From NCBI GenBank assembly GCA_963773465.1, contig CAVZBF010000001.1, forward strand, positions 1,984,001-2,048,000: a stretch of 64,000 nucleotides of DNA. Reading direction: 5' to 3'. Shown here piece by piece: positions 38,765 to 49,131 of the stretch. The position numbers and the translations under genes are program-made. Position 1 is the first letter of the stretch. Each line of letters begins with the position of its first letter. Origin of the DNA: VBAS01 sp963773465 (GTDB lineage Bacteria; Bacteroidota; Bacteroidia; Chitinophagales; Chitinophagaceae). The notes beneath the pieces are model-generated. The model searched no databases, was not told the origin of the DNA, and worked only from the letters and a program-made list of their open reading frames with translations.

Positions 38765-40373
38765 TTTTTTCATCATAGCAATAAGTTTTTTCTGTGTGTT
38801 GGCAAATGCACAGGCACAATCAACGATACCACGCCTGGTAAAGAATGGAATTACGACTCAATTATTAGTTGACAATAAACCTTTTTTGATCCTTGGTGGT
38901 GAGTTAGGCAATTCAAGTGCATCAAGCAATGATTACATGCGACCGATATGGCCTAAGCTGAAACAAATGAATCTGAATACAGTGATTGCACCTGTGTATT
39001 GGGAATTGATGGAGCCTGCTGAAGGTCAATTTGATTTTTCATCGGTAGATAGTTTGCTAAAGAATGCACTGCTGTTCAATATGAAACTGGTGTTGTTGTG
39101 GTTTGGCGCATGGAAGAATAGCATGTCATGCTATGCACCGGCATGGGTGAAGATCAACACAACAAGGTTTCCAAGAATATTGGATAAAACCGGAAGCCCG
39201 CATGAAATATTAACGCCATTCATTAAAAATAATCTTGAAGCGGATAAGAAAGCATTTGTAAAGTTGATCGAATATATTAAACGGGCAGATAACACTCAGA
39301 GTACAGTTATTTCTATACAAGTAGAAAATGAGATCGGCATGCTTCCCGATGCCCGTACTTATGATGAAGCTGCCAATGAGGCTTTTCGTCAAGCTGTTCC
39401 AAGACAATTAATATCTTATCTCTCAAAAAATAAAAACAGTTTGCTTCCTGAGGTCAAAGCGATTTGGGAAGCGAATGGATATAAAACGTCAGGCAATTGG
39501 GAAGAGATGTTTGGAAAAAGTCTTTCAACAGATGAAATTTTTATGGCATGGCATTATGCAGTGTTTGCAAATGAGTTGGCAGCAGCAGGTAAAGCTGTTT
39601 ATAATTTACCCATGTTTGTCAATGCCGCATTGAATCGTCCTGGATGGAAGCCTGGTCAATATCCTAGTGCGGGTCCATTACCGCATATAATGGACATATG
39701 GAAAGCCGGTGCGCCAGCTATTGATTTCTTAGCTCCGGATTTTTATAATCCTGATTTTAAACACTGGTGTGATCTCTATACCCGGTTAAATGATCCATTA
39801 TTCATTCCCGAGATCCGTTTTGAAAAAGGTATTGATGCAAAAGCTTTCTTTGCTTTTGGAAACTATAATTGTTTAGCCTTTGCGCCTTTTTCAATTGAAT
39901 CAACTCAAGGTCCGGAAGCGGAACCAATCGGGAAGGCGTATGATATTTTAAAACAAATAACTCATTTAATTGCGCAGTATCAACCTTCGGGATCCGTCAA
40001 AGGTTTTTTGATCGAAAGAGATTCTATAATAAAAAATATTGCGATCGGGGATTATCTTTTTACAGTTCATCATGAATATAAAATGGGATGGCCTGCGGGT
40101 GCAAAAAATGAGGAGTGGCCATTAGCCGGAGGACTAATAATATCAGTGGCGCCTGACGAATTTTTTATAGCAGGTACCGCCATTGTAATGACATTTACAC
40201 CAAAAACAAATAGTAAGAAGGCCGGTTTTATCAGTGTAGACGAAGGCAGATTTATAAATGAAATATGGAAAAAAGGACGCCGCATGAATGGCGATCAGGA
40301 TCACCAGGGACGACATGTGAGGATACCCGGCAATGAATATAGTATCCAGCATGTGAAGCTATATACTTATTAA
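38754..40373 (+). CDS. GH35 beta-galactosidase-like protein with DUF5597-type C-terminus
   Basis: 539 aa with signal peptide MRNSFFIIAISFFCVLANAQ; it overlaps the deacetylase by 11 bp. The (beta/alpha)8 barrel starts at LVDNKPFLILGGELGNSSAS, with VIAPVYWELMEPAEGQFDF and ISIQVENEIGML (acid/base Glu193); the probable nucleophile Glu lies in PLFIPEIRFEKG. The last about 140 residues resemble the DUF5597 C-terminal domain of these Bacteroidota enzymes. It would remove terminal galactose from xylan side chains or attack another beta-galactoside. Related proteins in xylan loci are also linked to arabinoxylan, so substrate remains open. Confidence 0.88.
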   Translation: MRNSFFIIAISFFCVLANAQAQSTIPRLVKNGITTQLLVDNKPFLILGGELGNSSASSNDYMRPIWPKLKQMNLNTVIAPVYWELMEPAEGQFDFSSVDSLLKNALLFNMKLVLLWFGAWKNSMSCYAPAWVKINTTRFPRILDKTGSPHEILTPFIKNNLEADKKAFVKLIEYIKRADNTQSTVISIQVENEIGMLPDARTYDEAANEAFRQAVPRQLISYLSKNKNSLLPEVKAIWEANGYKTSGNWEEMFGKSLSTDEIFMAWHYAVFANELAAAGKAVYNLPMFVNAALNRPGWKPGQYPSAGPLPHIMDIWKAGAPAIDFLAPDFYNPDFKHWCDLYTRLNDPLFIPEIRFEKGIDAKAFFAFGNYNCLAFAPFSIESTQGPEAEPIGKAYDILKQITHLIAQYQPSGSVKGFLIERDSIIKNIAIGDYLFTVHHEYKMGWPAGAKNEEWPLAGGLIISVAPDEFFIAGTAIVMTFTPKTNSKKAGFISVDEGRFINEIWKKGRRMNGDQDHQGRHVRIPGNEYSIQHVKLYTY

Positions 40374-40413
40374 AGAAAAATATTTTAGTAAACAGAACTT
40401 TAAATCAGATTTT

Positions 40414-41520
40414 ATGAAACATATTTTCCTCATCGTGGTTACTTTAATGTCCGCCGTTCTTATTGACGGTTGTAGTAATATGCAAAATCTTAATAAGAAT
40501 ATTACTGCAACGAATGATGGTCTGAAAGATCATTTCAAAGATTATTTTACAATGGGTGTTGCCGTTTCGCCGCAAGCATTAAAAACTGATGAGGCAGACC
40601 TGATCTTGCAACATTTTAACAGCCTGACGCCTGAGAATGCGATGAAGATGGGACCGATTCATCCTGGAGCTAATCAATATAACTGGGCTCCTTCTGATTC
40701 TATTGCTGCATTTGCAAAAAGAAATAAGTTAAAACTCCGGGGGCATACACTTTGTTGGCACAATCAAACACCACGATGGTTCTTTACCGATTCTGCTACT
40801 GGTAAACAGGTATCAAAAGAAGTATTGCTTCAGCGTTTACAAGATCATATAACAACAGTGGTATCGAGATACAAAGGAACAATCTATGCGTGGGATGTTG
40901 TGAACGAAGCAATATCTGATAAAAAGGATGAGCTTTTCAGGAACTCTTTATTCTATCAAATATGCGGAGAAGAATTTATTGCAAAGGCATTTCAATGGGC
41001 GCATGCCGCTGATCCCAATGCGCTTTTGTTTTATAATGATTACAATGAAATCGATCCTGTTAAAAGAGAAAAGATAATCCGAATGATCAAAGATCTGAAA
41101 GCAAAAGGAATTCCAATACATGGGGTGGGATTACAAGGGCATTGGGCAATCAATGAACCTTCAAGGGAACAATTAGAAAATACATTAAAAGATTTTTCTG
41201 CACTTGGTCTCGATATGCAAATAACCGAGCTCGATATTTCAGTATACCCGAAAGAACACAATTCAAGAGAAAGAAAGACTTCAGATACTGATACAGCCTT
41301 CACCCCGGAAAAAGAACAAAAACAGATCGAGGTATATAAACTATCTTTTGAATTATTTAAGAAATACGGTGAAAGTATCTCCTCGGTCACCTTCTGGAAT
41401 ATCTCTGATCGTCATAGCTGGCTTGATAATTTTCCGGTGAGAGGCCGGAAAGATTATCCTCTCCTGTTCGATGCACAACTAAAACCCAAGAAGGTTTATT
41501 GGGAAGTGATTAAAAAATAA
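40414..41520 (+). CDS. GH10 endo-beta-1,4-xylanase lipoprotein
   Basis: 368 aa. The lipobox ends at Cys20 (LIDGC). The catalytic barrel is complete and uninterrupted: FTMGVAVSPQAL, FNSLTPENAMKMGPIHP, LRGHTLCWHNQTPRWF, WDVVNEAISD (acid/base Glu165), YNDYNEIDP, VGLQGHWAIN, and ITELDISVYP (nucleophile Glu272). It lacks the CBM insertion of the other GH10 in the locus, so the two may divide labour between polymer at the surface and shorter chains in the periplasm. It is the last gene of the rightward operon. No clear terminator follows; the next 125 bp are AT-rich. Confidence 0.94.
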   Translation: MKHIFLIVVTLMSAVLIDGCSNMQNLNKNITATNDGLKDHFKDYFTMGVAVSPQALKTDEADLILQHFNSLTPENAMKMGPIHPGANQYNWAPSDSIAAFAKRNKLKLRGHTLCWHNQTPRWFFTDSATGKQVSKEVLLQRLQDHITTVVSRYKGTIYAWDVVNEAISDKKDELFRNSLFYQICGEEFIAKAFQWAHAADPNALLFYNDYNEIDPVKREKIIRMIKDLKAKGIPIHGVGLQGHWAINEPSREQLENTLKDFSALGLDMQITELDISVYPKEHNSRERKTSDTDTAFTPEKEQKQIEVYKLSFELFKKYGESISSVTFWNISDRHSWLDNFPVRGRKDYPLLFDAQLKPKKVYWEVIKK

Positions 41521-41645
41521 TCTTTGGATTACTATAATTTTTATTCGTACTGCTCATTCATTTAATATCTTGCTTTTCTTTTTATAACTTAAAGAAATTA
41601 TTTCATTTAATTGCTGAACAGATTAGGTTTTCCTTTAAGTTCAAT

Positions 41646-42809
41646 ATGTCAGATCACTACACTTCCCGAAACAGGATAAGTCTCGTGCAAAGCGGGGAAG
41701 ATTATTTTTCATTGCTTATTAAGTTAATTGAGCAAGCAGCCATTAGTATTCACCTGCAGGTTTACATTTATGATTATGACCAAACGGGGGTAAAAGTAAC
41801 TGATGCGCTTAAAGCAGCTGCCAAAAGAGGTGTCGCCGTTTATCTTCATGTTGATGGTTATGCTTCGCAAGGTCTGAATAGAGAAATCAGGAAGGAAATA
41901 CAGAATGCCGGGGTTCACTTTAAATTCTTTGAGCCCATTTTAAAAAGTAAACATTTTTATTTTGGAAGAAGACTGCATCAAAAAGTATTTGTTGCGGATG
42001 GATTGTATTCTTTAGTCGGCGGATTAAATATCAGCAACCGGTATAACACCATGCCAGGTCAGCCACCGTGGTTTGATCTTGCCCTCTATTGTGAAGGAGA
42101 AACTTCTTATCAACTCCATCTTATCTGCAACCGGATGTGGAGGAAAAGAAGAAAATTAAAAGACACAATTGAAAAAAATGCGATTGAGAATTTTTGCAAC
42201 TCGATACCTAAAGAAGAAAGGCAAATGATAAGGGTTCGGCAAAACGATTGGGTAAAACGAAAAAGTGAAGTATGGAATACCTATCGCAGTCTATTTGCAC
42301 AATCAAAAAAAACCATAACTGTAATGAGCAGTTATTTTTTACCGGGGCGTTTATTATTACGATTACTTGGTAAAGCAGCCAGAAGAGGTGTAAAAGTAAA
42401 AGTGATCCTTGCCGGTAAATCTGATGTGCCACTTTCAAAAAGTGCAGAAAGATATCTGTATGATTATCTCCTGAAAAAGAAAATAGAAATATATGAATAC
42501 CAAAAAACCATATTACATGCAAAGGTGAGTGTATGTGACCATGGGTTTGTAACCATTGGTTCTTTCAATGTAAACAATATTAGCGCATTTGCGAGCCTTG
42601 AATTAAATCTCGATATCAAAAGCAATGATTTTGGAAGGTATGTTCAGGATGAATTGAATAAAATTATTGCAAATGATTGTACCCATATTTCCTGGGAGAA
42701 CTATAAGTCGTCTGCAAATCTTTTCCGGCGCTTATGGCAAAAAATATGTTATGCGCTGGTGAATTGGATATTAACTCTTTTTACATTTTATTTCAAACAA
42801 GAAGATTAG
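41646..42809 (+). CDS. Phospholipase D-family protein (cardiolipin synthase-like)
   Basis: 387 aa with two HKD motifs, LHQKVFVADG (about 116-125) and LHAKVSVCDHG (about 290-300), each followed by a Gly/Ser-Asn pattern (GGLNIS, GSFNVNN). Two HKD halves make one active site, as in cardiolipin synthase and other phosphatidyltransferases. Unlike typical Cls there is no N-terminal pair of membrane helices; the C-terminus has one hydrophobic stretch (YALVNWILTLFTFYF) that may anchor it. It may act in phospholipid synthesis or as another phosphodiesterase. It overlaps the convergent next gene by 4 bp. Confidence 0.88.
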   Translation: MSDHYTSRNRISLVQSGEDYFSLLIKLIEQAAISIHLQVYIYDYDQTGVKVTDALKAAAKRGVAVYLHVDGYASQGLNREIRKEIQNAGVHFKFFEPILKSKHFYFGRRLHQKVFVADGLYSLVGGLNISNRYNTMPGQPPWFDLALYCEGETSYQLHLICNRMWRKRRKLKDTIEKNAIENFCNSIPKEERQMIRVRQNDWVKRKSEVWNTYRSLFAQSKKTITVMSSYFLPGRLLLRLLGKAARRGVKVKVILAGKSDVPLSKSAERYLYDYLLKKKIEIYEYQKTILHAKVSVCDHGFVTIGSFNVNNISAFASLELNLDIKSNDFGRYVQDELNKIIANDCTHISWENYKSSANLFRRLWQKICYALVNWILTLFTFYFKQED

Positions 42810-43816
42810 TTCCCTTCTATACGTCTGAGCAGTGACTTAAAAGCTCCCATATTCCATCCTGAAAAACGGCCACGCTGAACGACAAGCGTATTGTCGGCGC
42901 TATCTTTTAAAAAGTAATGAAACACAAATTTATTGCGTGGATCCTGCCAACCCATAATTTGTCCAAAGCGCAGATCATTGAACACAAGCGTATCTCCCCA
43001 CTCCTCTGCCGTATAAAATTCCTGCGAAAAGCGTTTTAGTTTTTGCAATGCTTCGGTGTCTTCCACAGAATCAAGTAAAAAATCATTTCGGGGAAAATAT
43101 TCAAAATCGATCTGCTTTTTGCTATCGAATACGGAGCGATACCCGACATGATAGCCTGAATCGTTTCCGGCTACAACATACCACAACCAGTTTTGCAGCG
43201 TTGTTGGTGTGGTAAAATATCTTGTATATTGAATATTTTGTTTTTTTAAAGCATACCTCACGTCCCGATCGATCAATGTTTTATTGAAAACACAATACAA
43301 AAGATAGATCCCACTCATCACTAAACCCATCATCCACCATTTTTTTCTATTTTTCCACCCATGCCTGGAAACTATCAGTAATACAATAGCAATGGCAGGC
43401 CATATTGAAAAAAATGGGTCAGCAACATAAATTGTATTGAAAGAAATTCTTTTATGACTAAATGGTTCAAACCAGCCGACGCCATAATTATTAAATGCAT
43501 CAATAAAAACGTGTCCAAAAATTACACCCGCGAAAAAGATAAACCATTTCTTAAACCTGATATTATGTGGCCGGTGCCATCGTTCAGCGATCAACGAAAA
43601 GAATACGGCTATGATGACAACAAATAAAAAAGAATGGGTAAAGCCCCGGTGCGCCAGCAAATTGTTGGAAGTATTCATCCAGAATGATGCAACAAAATCT
43701 ATATCAGGAACACTTTGCGCTAATGCTCCCCAAATCATTGCCTTTTTGCCAAGTTTGCGGTCGAGAAAAGCTTCGCCCATGCATGCACCAAGAGCTATGT
43801 GAGTTATCGAATCCAT
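42806..43816 (-). CDS. YdjM/LexA-binding-type inner-membrane metal-dependent hydrolase
   Basis: 336 aa. The N-terminal half has the family motifs MDSITHIALGACMGEAF, PDIDFVASF, LAHRGFTHSFLF and GHVFIDAFNNYG, with conserved His/Asp residues on membrane-embedded helices. Hydrophobic segments occur near residues 63-80, 93-112 and 140-185. A soluble C-terminal domain (about 200-336) follows. The E. coli relative YdjM is an SOS-controlled inner-membrane protein, but activity of the family is poorly known. The gene converges with the phospholipase D gene, overlapping by 4 bp. Confidence 0.87.
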   Translation of the reverse strand: MDSITHIALGACMGEAFLDRKLGKKAMIWGALAQSVPDIDFVASFWMNTSNNLLAHRGFTHSFLFVVIIAVFFSLIAERWHRPHNIRFKKWFIFFAGVIFGHVFIDAFNNYGVGWFEPFSHKRISFNTIYVADPFFSIWPAIAIVLLIVSRHGWKNRKKWWMMGLVMSGIYLLYCVFNKTLIDRDVRYALKKQNIQYTRYFTTPTTLQNWLWYVVAGNDSGYHVGYRSVFDSKKQIDFEYFPRNDFLLDSVEDTEALQKLKRFSQEFYTAEEWGDTLVFNDLRFGQIMGWQDPRNKFVFHYFLKDSADNTLVVQRGRFSGWNMGAFKSLLRRIEGN

Positions 43817-43875
43817 GTAATTACCATTCCAATATAACTACTATAAATTATATAAGGCAGATTTATCCCCTATCG

Positions 43876-46502
43876 CTATAAATCTTTCAATATTTTTTTC
43901 AGATCGATCCCTTTACCCAATACAGGTTTAAAAATATCTCCTTCACTTTTAATTCTGTCCATTGCATTTGAAATATTGAAATCTGTTATCTTCAATCCTT
44001 TCTTTACTTCTTCCCAATGCAAAGGCATAGACACCGGCGCGCCGGGTTTTGGCCGCAATGAATAGGGCGCAGCCAATGTTGCTTTCGGACGGTTCTGCAA
44101 AAAATCTACATACAATTTATTCTTTCTTGCCTTTGTTAACCTTTCAATACTTGTAATATCCGGTAACATATTATTTACCTGTGTTGCGATGATTCTTCCA
44201 AACATCTGGCATTGATCATAAGTATACTTTGCACCAAGCGGAATATACACATGAATGCCCGTAGAACCTGAAGTCTTCGGATAACCAATCACTCCCATTG
44301 AATCCAACACTTCTTTTGTTGCCAGCGCCACTTTGATCACGATGTCAAAACCTTGCTTATCGGATGGATCAAGATCGATCAGGCACCAATCGGGATTATC
44401 AGGATTATGTATTGTGCTGTTCCATGGATTCATTTCAATGGCGCCCGCATTTGCCATGTATAAAATGCTTGCTTCATCTTCCGGCACTAAAAAATTTTTG
44501 TCTTCGCCTTCACCTGTCGTATAAGGTTCCATTTTAATCCAGTCGGGTGCTTTGCCGGTTATATCTTTTTGGTAAAAACTTTTTCCGTTAATTCCATTTG
44601 GATAACGATTCAGCGATTGCGGCCGGTCTTTTAAATATGGAAGCAGATACGGAGCAACCTGGTAATAATAGTTCAGCATATCCCGCTTCGTATATTTTTC
44701 CTGCGGCCAATAGATCTTGCTAAGGTTTGTAAATTTTAATTCATGCCCGTTGATCTTTTTTACTTGTGTTTCTTCAGATGGGTTCAATAAGGTTTTACGG
44801 CTCTTATCACCGGAGGGCCTGGTATATTTATTGGATGCGGGTTTTTCTTTTTCAACAACTTCTTTAACGGGTATTTCCTTTTCCTTTATTACGTCCTTTG
44901 CTTTTTTATCGATACGCAAGCCTTCAAACGAAGGGTGACGCATTACACCGTCATTTGTTATTTCAGTATAACTTACTTCACAAACTAATTGCGGTTTTAA
45001 CCATGTCACTTTTGCTTTTGGCGGGTTGGGACGGAATCGTGAAGGTTTTTCTACATCAGGAATTTCAGTAAAAGGAACTTTAACCGTCACCAGCTTTTTC
45101 ATCTTAGCCATTATTTCCTTTTGCGTTTTATCATTAAAGCCGGTTCCTATTTTCCCCATATAATCCAGCCGTCCATTATCAAAAACACCAACGAGCAATG
45201 AGCTGAAAGTTTTTGCTGAACCTTCATTTTGAGTAAACCCGCCAATCACTACTTCGTGTCTTTTGTTCGCTTTTATTTTTAGCCAATCTCTTGTTCTGTC
45301 GCCCTCCGTATATAAGCTATCTTCTTTTTTTGCCATGATACCTTCCATTCCAAGTTTCGCAACTGTCTCTAAGAATTCTGTAGCGGTGGCATTAAAACTT
45401 TCACTGAGCCGGATCATGTTTTCTTCGGGTAAAGTCTCCTTCAATATTTCTTTTCGTCTTGTTAACGGCAAATGTTTCAAACTATAACCATTCAGCCACA
45501 TAATATCAAACACATAATAAAAGAGATCACCATCTGCTTCACTTCGCCAGTTTTGTAATGCCCCAAAATTTGAAATACCTTTTTCATTTAATACCACCAC
45601 TTCACCATCGATGATCGCATCGATATCCCATTTTTTTAAAGCATCAACAACAGGATAAAATTTTTCATTGAAAGATTTATTATTCCTTGAAACCAGGTTC
45701 ACTTTCCCTTTATTGATCATGGCAACAGCACGGTAACCGTCCCATTTTATTTCATACATCCAGCCCGGCTCATCAAAAGGTTTGTCAACTAATGTAGCCA
45801 GCATTGGTCTGAATGTTTTTGGAAATGCCGCCTTCTTACCTTCTGTTAGATCCTTTTTTTTTCGACACGCTGTTTGCGGGACTTTTTTGAAGCAGACTTC
45901 TTTTTAGGCGAGCTGCCCCAGATATTCTTACTTGTTTTTTCAATCGCTTCCAACGTTTTACCTGAAACCACTGACTTATCTTTTTTTGTTACATCCGTTT
46001 CCTTTGCATATTTATCGCGGTGCTTTATTAACAACCATGCATTATTTTCAGCGTTCTTTAATTTTACAAGAGCAAATTCACCTTTTAATTTACTCCCATT
46101 CATTCTAATTTTTAGTGAACCTTTTTTTAATTGCTGAAGTAATGATTTTTCCTGTGCCGGTTTACTGCCTCCATCTAGGGCTTCGTACGTCCCTTCATCC
46201 CAAACAATGACAGTACCTGCACCATAATTTCCTTCCGGAATAATTCCTTCGAATGTGCGATAATCATAAGGATGATCTTCTACCATCATCGCTAAACGTT
46301 TGTCTTCCGGATTCAATGACGGGCCTTTTGGTACTGCCCAGCTTTTCAACACCCCTTCCATTTCCAGCCGAAAATCGTAATGCAGCCGTGAAGCTGCATG
46401 TTTTTGCACGACAAAGCGCAACGCCGGACCTGATGATTTGCCACCTGTAGGTTCAGGTGTTTTATTAAATGATCTTTTCTTTTTATAAAGTGTTAGTGCC
46501 AT
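43876..46502 (-). pseudogene. ligD: DNA ligase D (phosphoesterase-ligase-polymerase), split by frameshift in an A9 run
   Basis: LigD repairs double-strand breaks in bacterial NHEJ. From 46502 the frame gives the 3'-phosphoesterase domain (FVVQKHAASRLHYDFRLEME, MMVEDHPYDYRTFEGIIPEG) and ends RVEKKRI at 45846. One base away, the next frame continues KKKDLTEGKKAAFPKTFRPM and runs to 43876. It has the ATP-ligase domain (MYEIKWDGYRA, adenylated Lys 20 residues after MLATL) and the polymerase/primase domain (YWPQEKYTKRDML, WCLIDLDPSDKQGFD, TSGSTGIHVYIPLG). The break coincides with nine A (T on the + strand, 45853-45862 region). With one more A the two parts form a single LigD of about 870 aa. No ku gene is in the window. 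Two separate proteins are possible but less likely. Confidence 0.88.
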
Positions 46503-46683
46503 AGCTTAAATTCAATAAATATTGTACCAACTTGCAATAATTGGGGATTTGATTGAATTGATAACTAATCCATAGAATGCTAATTAGATATTGAATCAGA
46601 ATCAGCAATAAAAGTCTGGTGGCATAGCGTTTGTAACCTTATTACTGTACTTATCATTAATTAATCAAAATAAAAATTATTTT

Positions 46684-47346
46684 ATGCCAACTACAAACAC
46701 GAGATCTTCCGTAAGAACGAGGAGAACACGAACTGAAAATGGAAGCTCTGCGAAGTCTGCAAACGGGGCCTCATCAAAATCTGCAACGAAAAAATCACCA
46801 AAACCTGAAAACGGTTCTGATGAAGGTAATTCTCAATTGGAGAAGCTTTTCACTGATTCATTAAAGGATATTTATTGGGCAGAAAAACATTTGACCAAAG
46901 CATTACCAAAAATGCAAAAAGCCGCAACGACAGATGAACTAAAATCTGCAATTGAGGAACATCTTACCCAAACTGAAGGACAGATAACAAGATTGGAGCA
47001 GGTTTTTGAATTATGTGGAAAAAAAGCACAGGCAAAAAAATGTGATGCAATGGAAGGACTAATTAAAGAAGGCGAATCAGTTGTTGAAGAAACAGAAGAC
47101 GGAAGCATGACAAGAGATGCAGGAATTATTATGGCTGCACAAAAAGTCGAGCATTATGAAATAGCTACCTATGGCAGCCTGGTGCAGTTTGCAAAAACAT
47201 TAGGTATGGATGAAGCAGCAGATTTGTTAGAGCAAACACTTGACGAAGAAAAAGGCGCAGATGAAAAATTAACTCAAATAGCTGAAGGAAGTGTGAATAA
47301 GGCCGCAGAACAAGAAGGCGAAGGAGAAACTGAAGAAGAAGAATAA
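46684..47346 (+). CDS. DUF892 / YciF-like ferritin-fold protein
   Basis: 220 aa. A low-complexity N-terminal tail rich in Ser, Lys, Arg and Thr (residues 1-50) precedes a helical bundle (LEKLFTDSLKDIYWAEKHLT, KALPKM, HLTQTEGQITRLEQVF, KVEHYEIATYGSLVQFAKTL, LLEQTLDEEKGADEKLT) and an acidic tail of repeated Glu. The conserved Glu/His residues match the ferritin-like YciF/YciE family, which is associated with osmotic and general stress; direct function is not well established. The basic tail could bind DNA, echoing the nearby DNA-repair gene. It has its own upstream gap of about 180 bp. Confidence 0.88.
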   Translation: MPTTNTRSSVRTRRTRTENGSSAKSANGASSKSATKKSPKPENGSDEGNSQLEKLFTDSLKDIYWAEKHLTKALPKMQKAATTDELKSAIEEHLTQTEGQITRLEQVFELCGKKAQAKKCDAMEGLIKEGESVVEETEDGSMTRDAGIIMAAQKVEHYEIATYGSLVQFAKTLGMDEAADLLEQTLDEEKGADEKLTQIAEGSVNKAAEQEGEGETEEEE

Positions 47347-47408
47347 GAGCAACTAAGTTTTCAATTCGCACCCTGTGTATTACTTAGTTTCTAACTAAAT
47401 ATTTAAAT

Positions 47409-48212
47409 ATGGAAACAAATAAAACATATACCTTGATAACCGGGGGTACGAGTGGTATTGGCTATGAGCTTGCTAAGATCTTTGCAACCAATGGCCACAA
47501 CCTTATCCTTGTATCAAGGGATATAGCCGATCTAACCATTACACGAAATGAATTGCTGGAGTTAGGCGTTGATGTATTGATCATTTCAAAAGACCTTTTT
47601 GAAAAGCAAAGTCCCTTTGATGTGTATAATGAAATCTGTGAGAAAGGCTATGATGTTGACATATTAGTGAATAATGCCGGTCAGGGTCAGTATGGTGAAT
47701 TTTCAGAAACACAAATTCACAGGGAATTGGCCATTATACAGCTCAACATTTCATCTCTTGTAGTTCTTACAAAACTTTTTTTGCAGGATATGTTGAAAAA
47801 AGGAAGAGGGAAAATATTAAATCTCTCTTCTGTTTCAAGTAAAGCACCGGGGCCGCTTAATTCAGTTTATCATGGTACCAAAGCTTTTGTTCAATCGTTT
47901 ACACAAGCGATCGCCACAGAAACAAAAGATACAGGTGTTACCATAACAGCTTTATTGCCTGGTGCCACTGATACTGATTTCTTTAATAAAGCGGATATGC
48001 AACGGTCGAAAGTTGTAAAGGAAGGGAAATTAGAAGATGCAAAAAAAGTAGCGCAAGAGGGATATGATGCCCTTATGCGTGGCGATCAAATGATAGTAGC
48101 AGGAGGATTTAAAAACAAAATGAAAGTTGCGATGAGCAATGTGCTTTCTGATAAATCGGTAGCTGAAAGTACGAAGAAAGAACAAGAACCTGTTTCCGAT
48201 AAAACAAAATAA
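47409..48212 (+). CDS. SDR-family oxidoreductase
   Basis: 267 aa with TGGTSGIG near residue 12, NNAGQGQYGEF, catalytic Ser in NLSSVSSKAPG and Tyr/Lys in YHGTKAFVQSF. The pattern of ILVSRD after strand 2, together with the long C-terminal region, is typical of DltE/YqjQ-like short-chain dehydrogenases acting on unknown ketones. The tail is Lys/Glu-rich (KKEQEPVSDKTK). It lies 62 bp after the DUF892 gene, so a stress operon is possible, and ends 10 bp before a strong terminator. Substrate unknown. Confidence 0.87.
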   Translation: METNKTYTLITGGTSGIGYELAKIFATNGHNLILVSRDIADLTITRNELLELGVDVLIISKDLFEKQSPFDVYNEICEKGYDVDILVNNAGQGQYGEFSETQIHRELAIIQLNISSLVVLTKLFLQDMLKKGRGKILNLSSVSSKAPGPLNSVYHGTKAFVQSFTQAIATETKDTGVTITALLPGATDTDFFNKADMQRSKVVKEGKLEDAKKVAQEGYDALMRGDQMIVAGGFKNKMKVAMSNVLSDKSVAESTKKEQEPVSDKTK

Positions 48213-48221
48213 GTTTCCTGT

Positions 48222-48280
48222 AGCCTGGATAAATTTCTTTGCCCTTAATGGGTTTGTATTTATCCAGGCTTTTTCTTTTT
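48222..48280 (+). terminator. Rho-independent terminator after the SDR gene
   Basis: A 12-bp perfect stem AGCCTGGATAAA / TTTATCCAGGCT (48222-48233 and 48259-48270) is followed by TTTTCTTTTT. The loop holds a smaller CCC/GGG hairpin. It closes the DUF892-SDR unit. Confidence 0.85.
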
Positions 48281-48424
48281 AAACAATAAATCTTTTTTTC
48301 CGGGCTGATAACTCAGCCAGGAGTTTATTTTGTCCTATGTGCCAGCGGATCTCCGTTTGCATATTTTTCCACACTATTATTTTTACAGGAAGAAATCTTA
48401 ACTTTTACTGATAAGAAATTTATA

Positions 48425-48892
48425 ATGGCAAAGAAAAGCGCAGGCATATTATTGCTCAGAACACATAACAACAATCCTGAAGTATTTCTTGTTCATCCCG
48501 GCGGCCCGTTCTGGATAAAAAAAGATGAAGGTGCCTGGTCAATACCTAAAGGGGAATTTGAAGATGATGAAGAGCCATTGGCTGCAGCAAAAAGAGAATT
48601 TGAAGAAGAAACAGGAATAAAAATTTCAGGTGAGTTTATTGAATTGACTCCGATAAAACAAAAAAGCGGAAAGATAGTGTACGCATGGGCCGTTGAAGGT
48701 AATATCGATCCTGCAAAAATTAAAAGCAATGAATTTGAAATTGAATGGCCGCCAAAGTCGGGCAAGATGAAAACTTTTCCGGAAATAGATAAAGCTGCCT
48801 GGTTTTATTTTGATGAAGCAAAGAAAAAAATTTTAGAGAGCCAGGCAAACTTTATCGATGAGTTAAAAAAAATACTTTTAAAAGCTCAATGA
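48425..48892 (+). CDS. Nudix hydrolase
   Basis: 155 aa. The Nudix box spans residues 43-65 (GEFEDDEEPLAAAKREFEEE, TGI) and fits GX5EX7REUXEEXGU exactly. The N-terminal AKKSAGILLLRTHNNNPEVF and WSIPKGEF, and a C-terminal segment with PEIDKAAWFYFDEAKKKI, resemble the small NTP pyrophosphohydrolase/diadenosine polyphosphatase-like Nudix proteins often found near LigD in Bacteroidota. It may clean damaged nucleotides or hydrolyse dinucleoside polyphosphates in the cytoplasm. It has its own promoter region after the preceding terminator. Confidence 0.9.
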   Translation: MAKKSAGILLLRTHNNNPEVFLVHPGGPFWIKKDEGAWSIPKGEFEDDEEPLAAAKREFEEETGIKISGEFIELTPIKQKSGKIVYAWAVEGNIDPAKIKSNEFEIEWPPKSGKMKTFPEIDKAAWFYFDEAKKKILESQANFIDELKKILLKAQ

Positions 48893-49131
48893 GACAACAT
48901 CGTTGTTTGAAAAATTCTTTATGAATAATCGAAGCAAAAAATATTTCTAAAATATTTTTTTGAAAAAAGCAGCATATCGTAAAATTGCATTGCCTTTTAC
49001 TATTATAAGTTACCACGTTCAAGTTCCACTACCGCTTTTCGATTCATACCAAAGCTAACAGCTATTGTACCCTATAGGATGAACTATTCATCAATACACA
49101 CAAGTATTTATTTAACCTTAAACACTCACGC

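Noticed and set aside
45846..46502. Stand-alone phosphoesterase gene considered as a naturally split LigD
   Set aside because: The next frame begins in exact register across an A9 run, and the joined length equals a normal LigD.
43876..48892. Looked for a ku gene next to LigD
   Set aside because: None found; Nudix and DUF892 genes are nearby but no Ku homologue is in this window.
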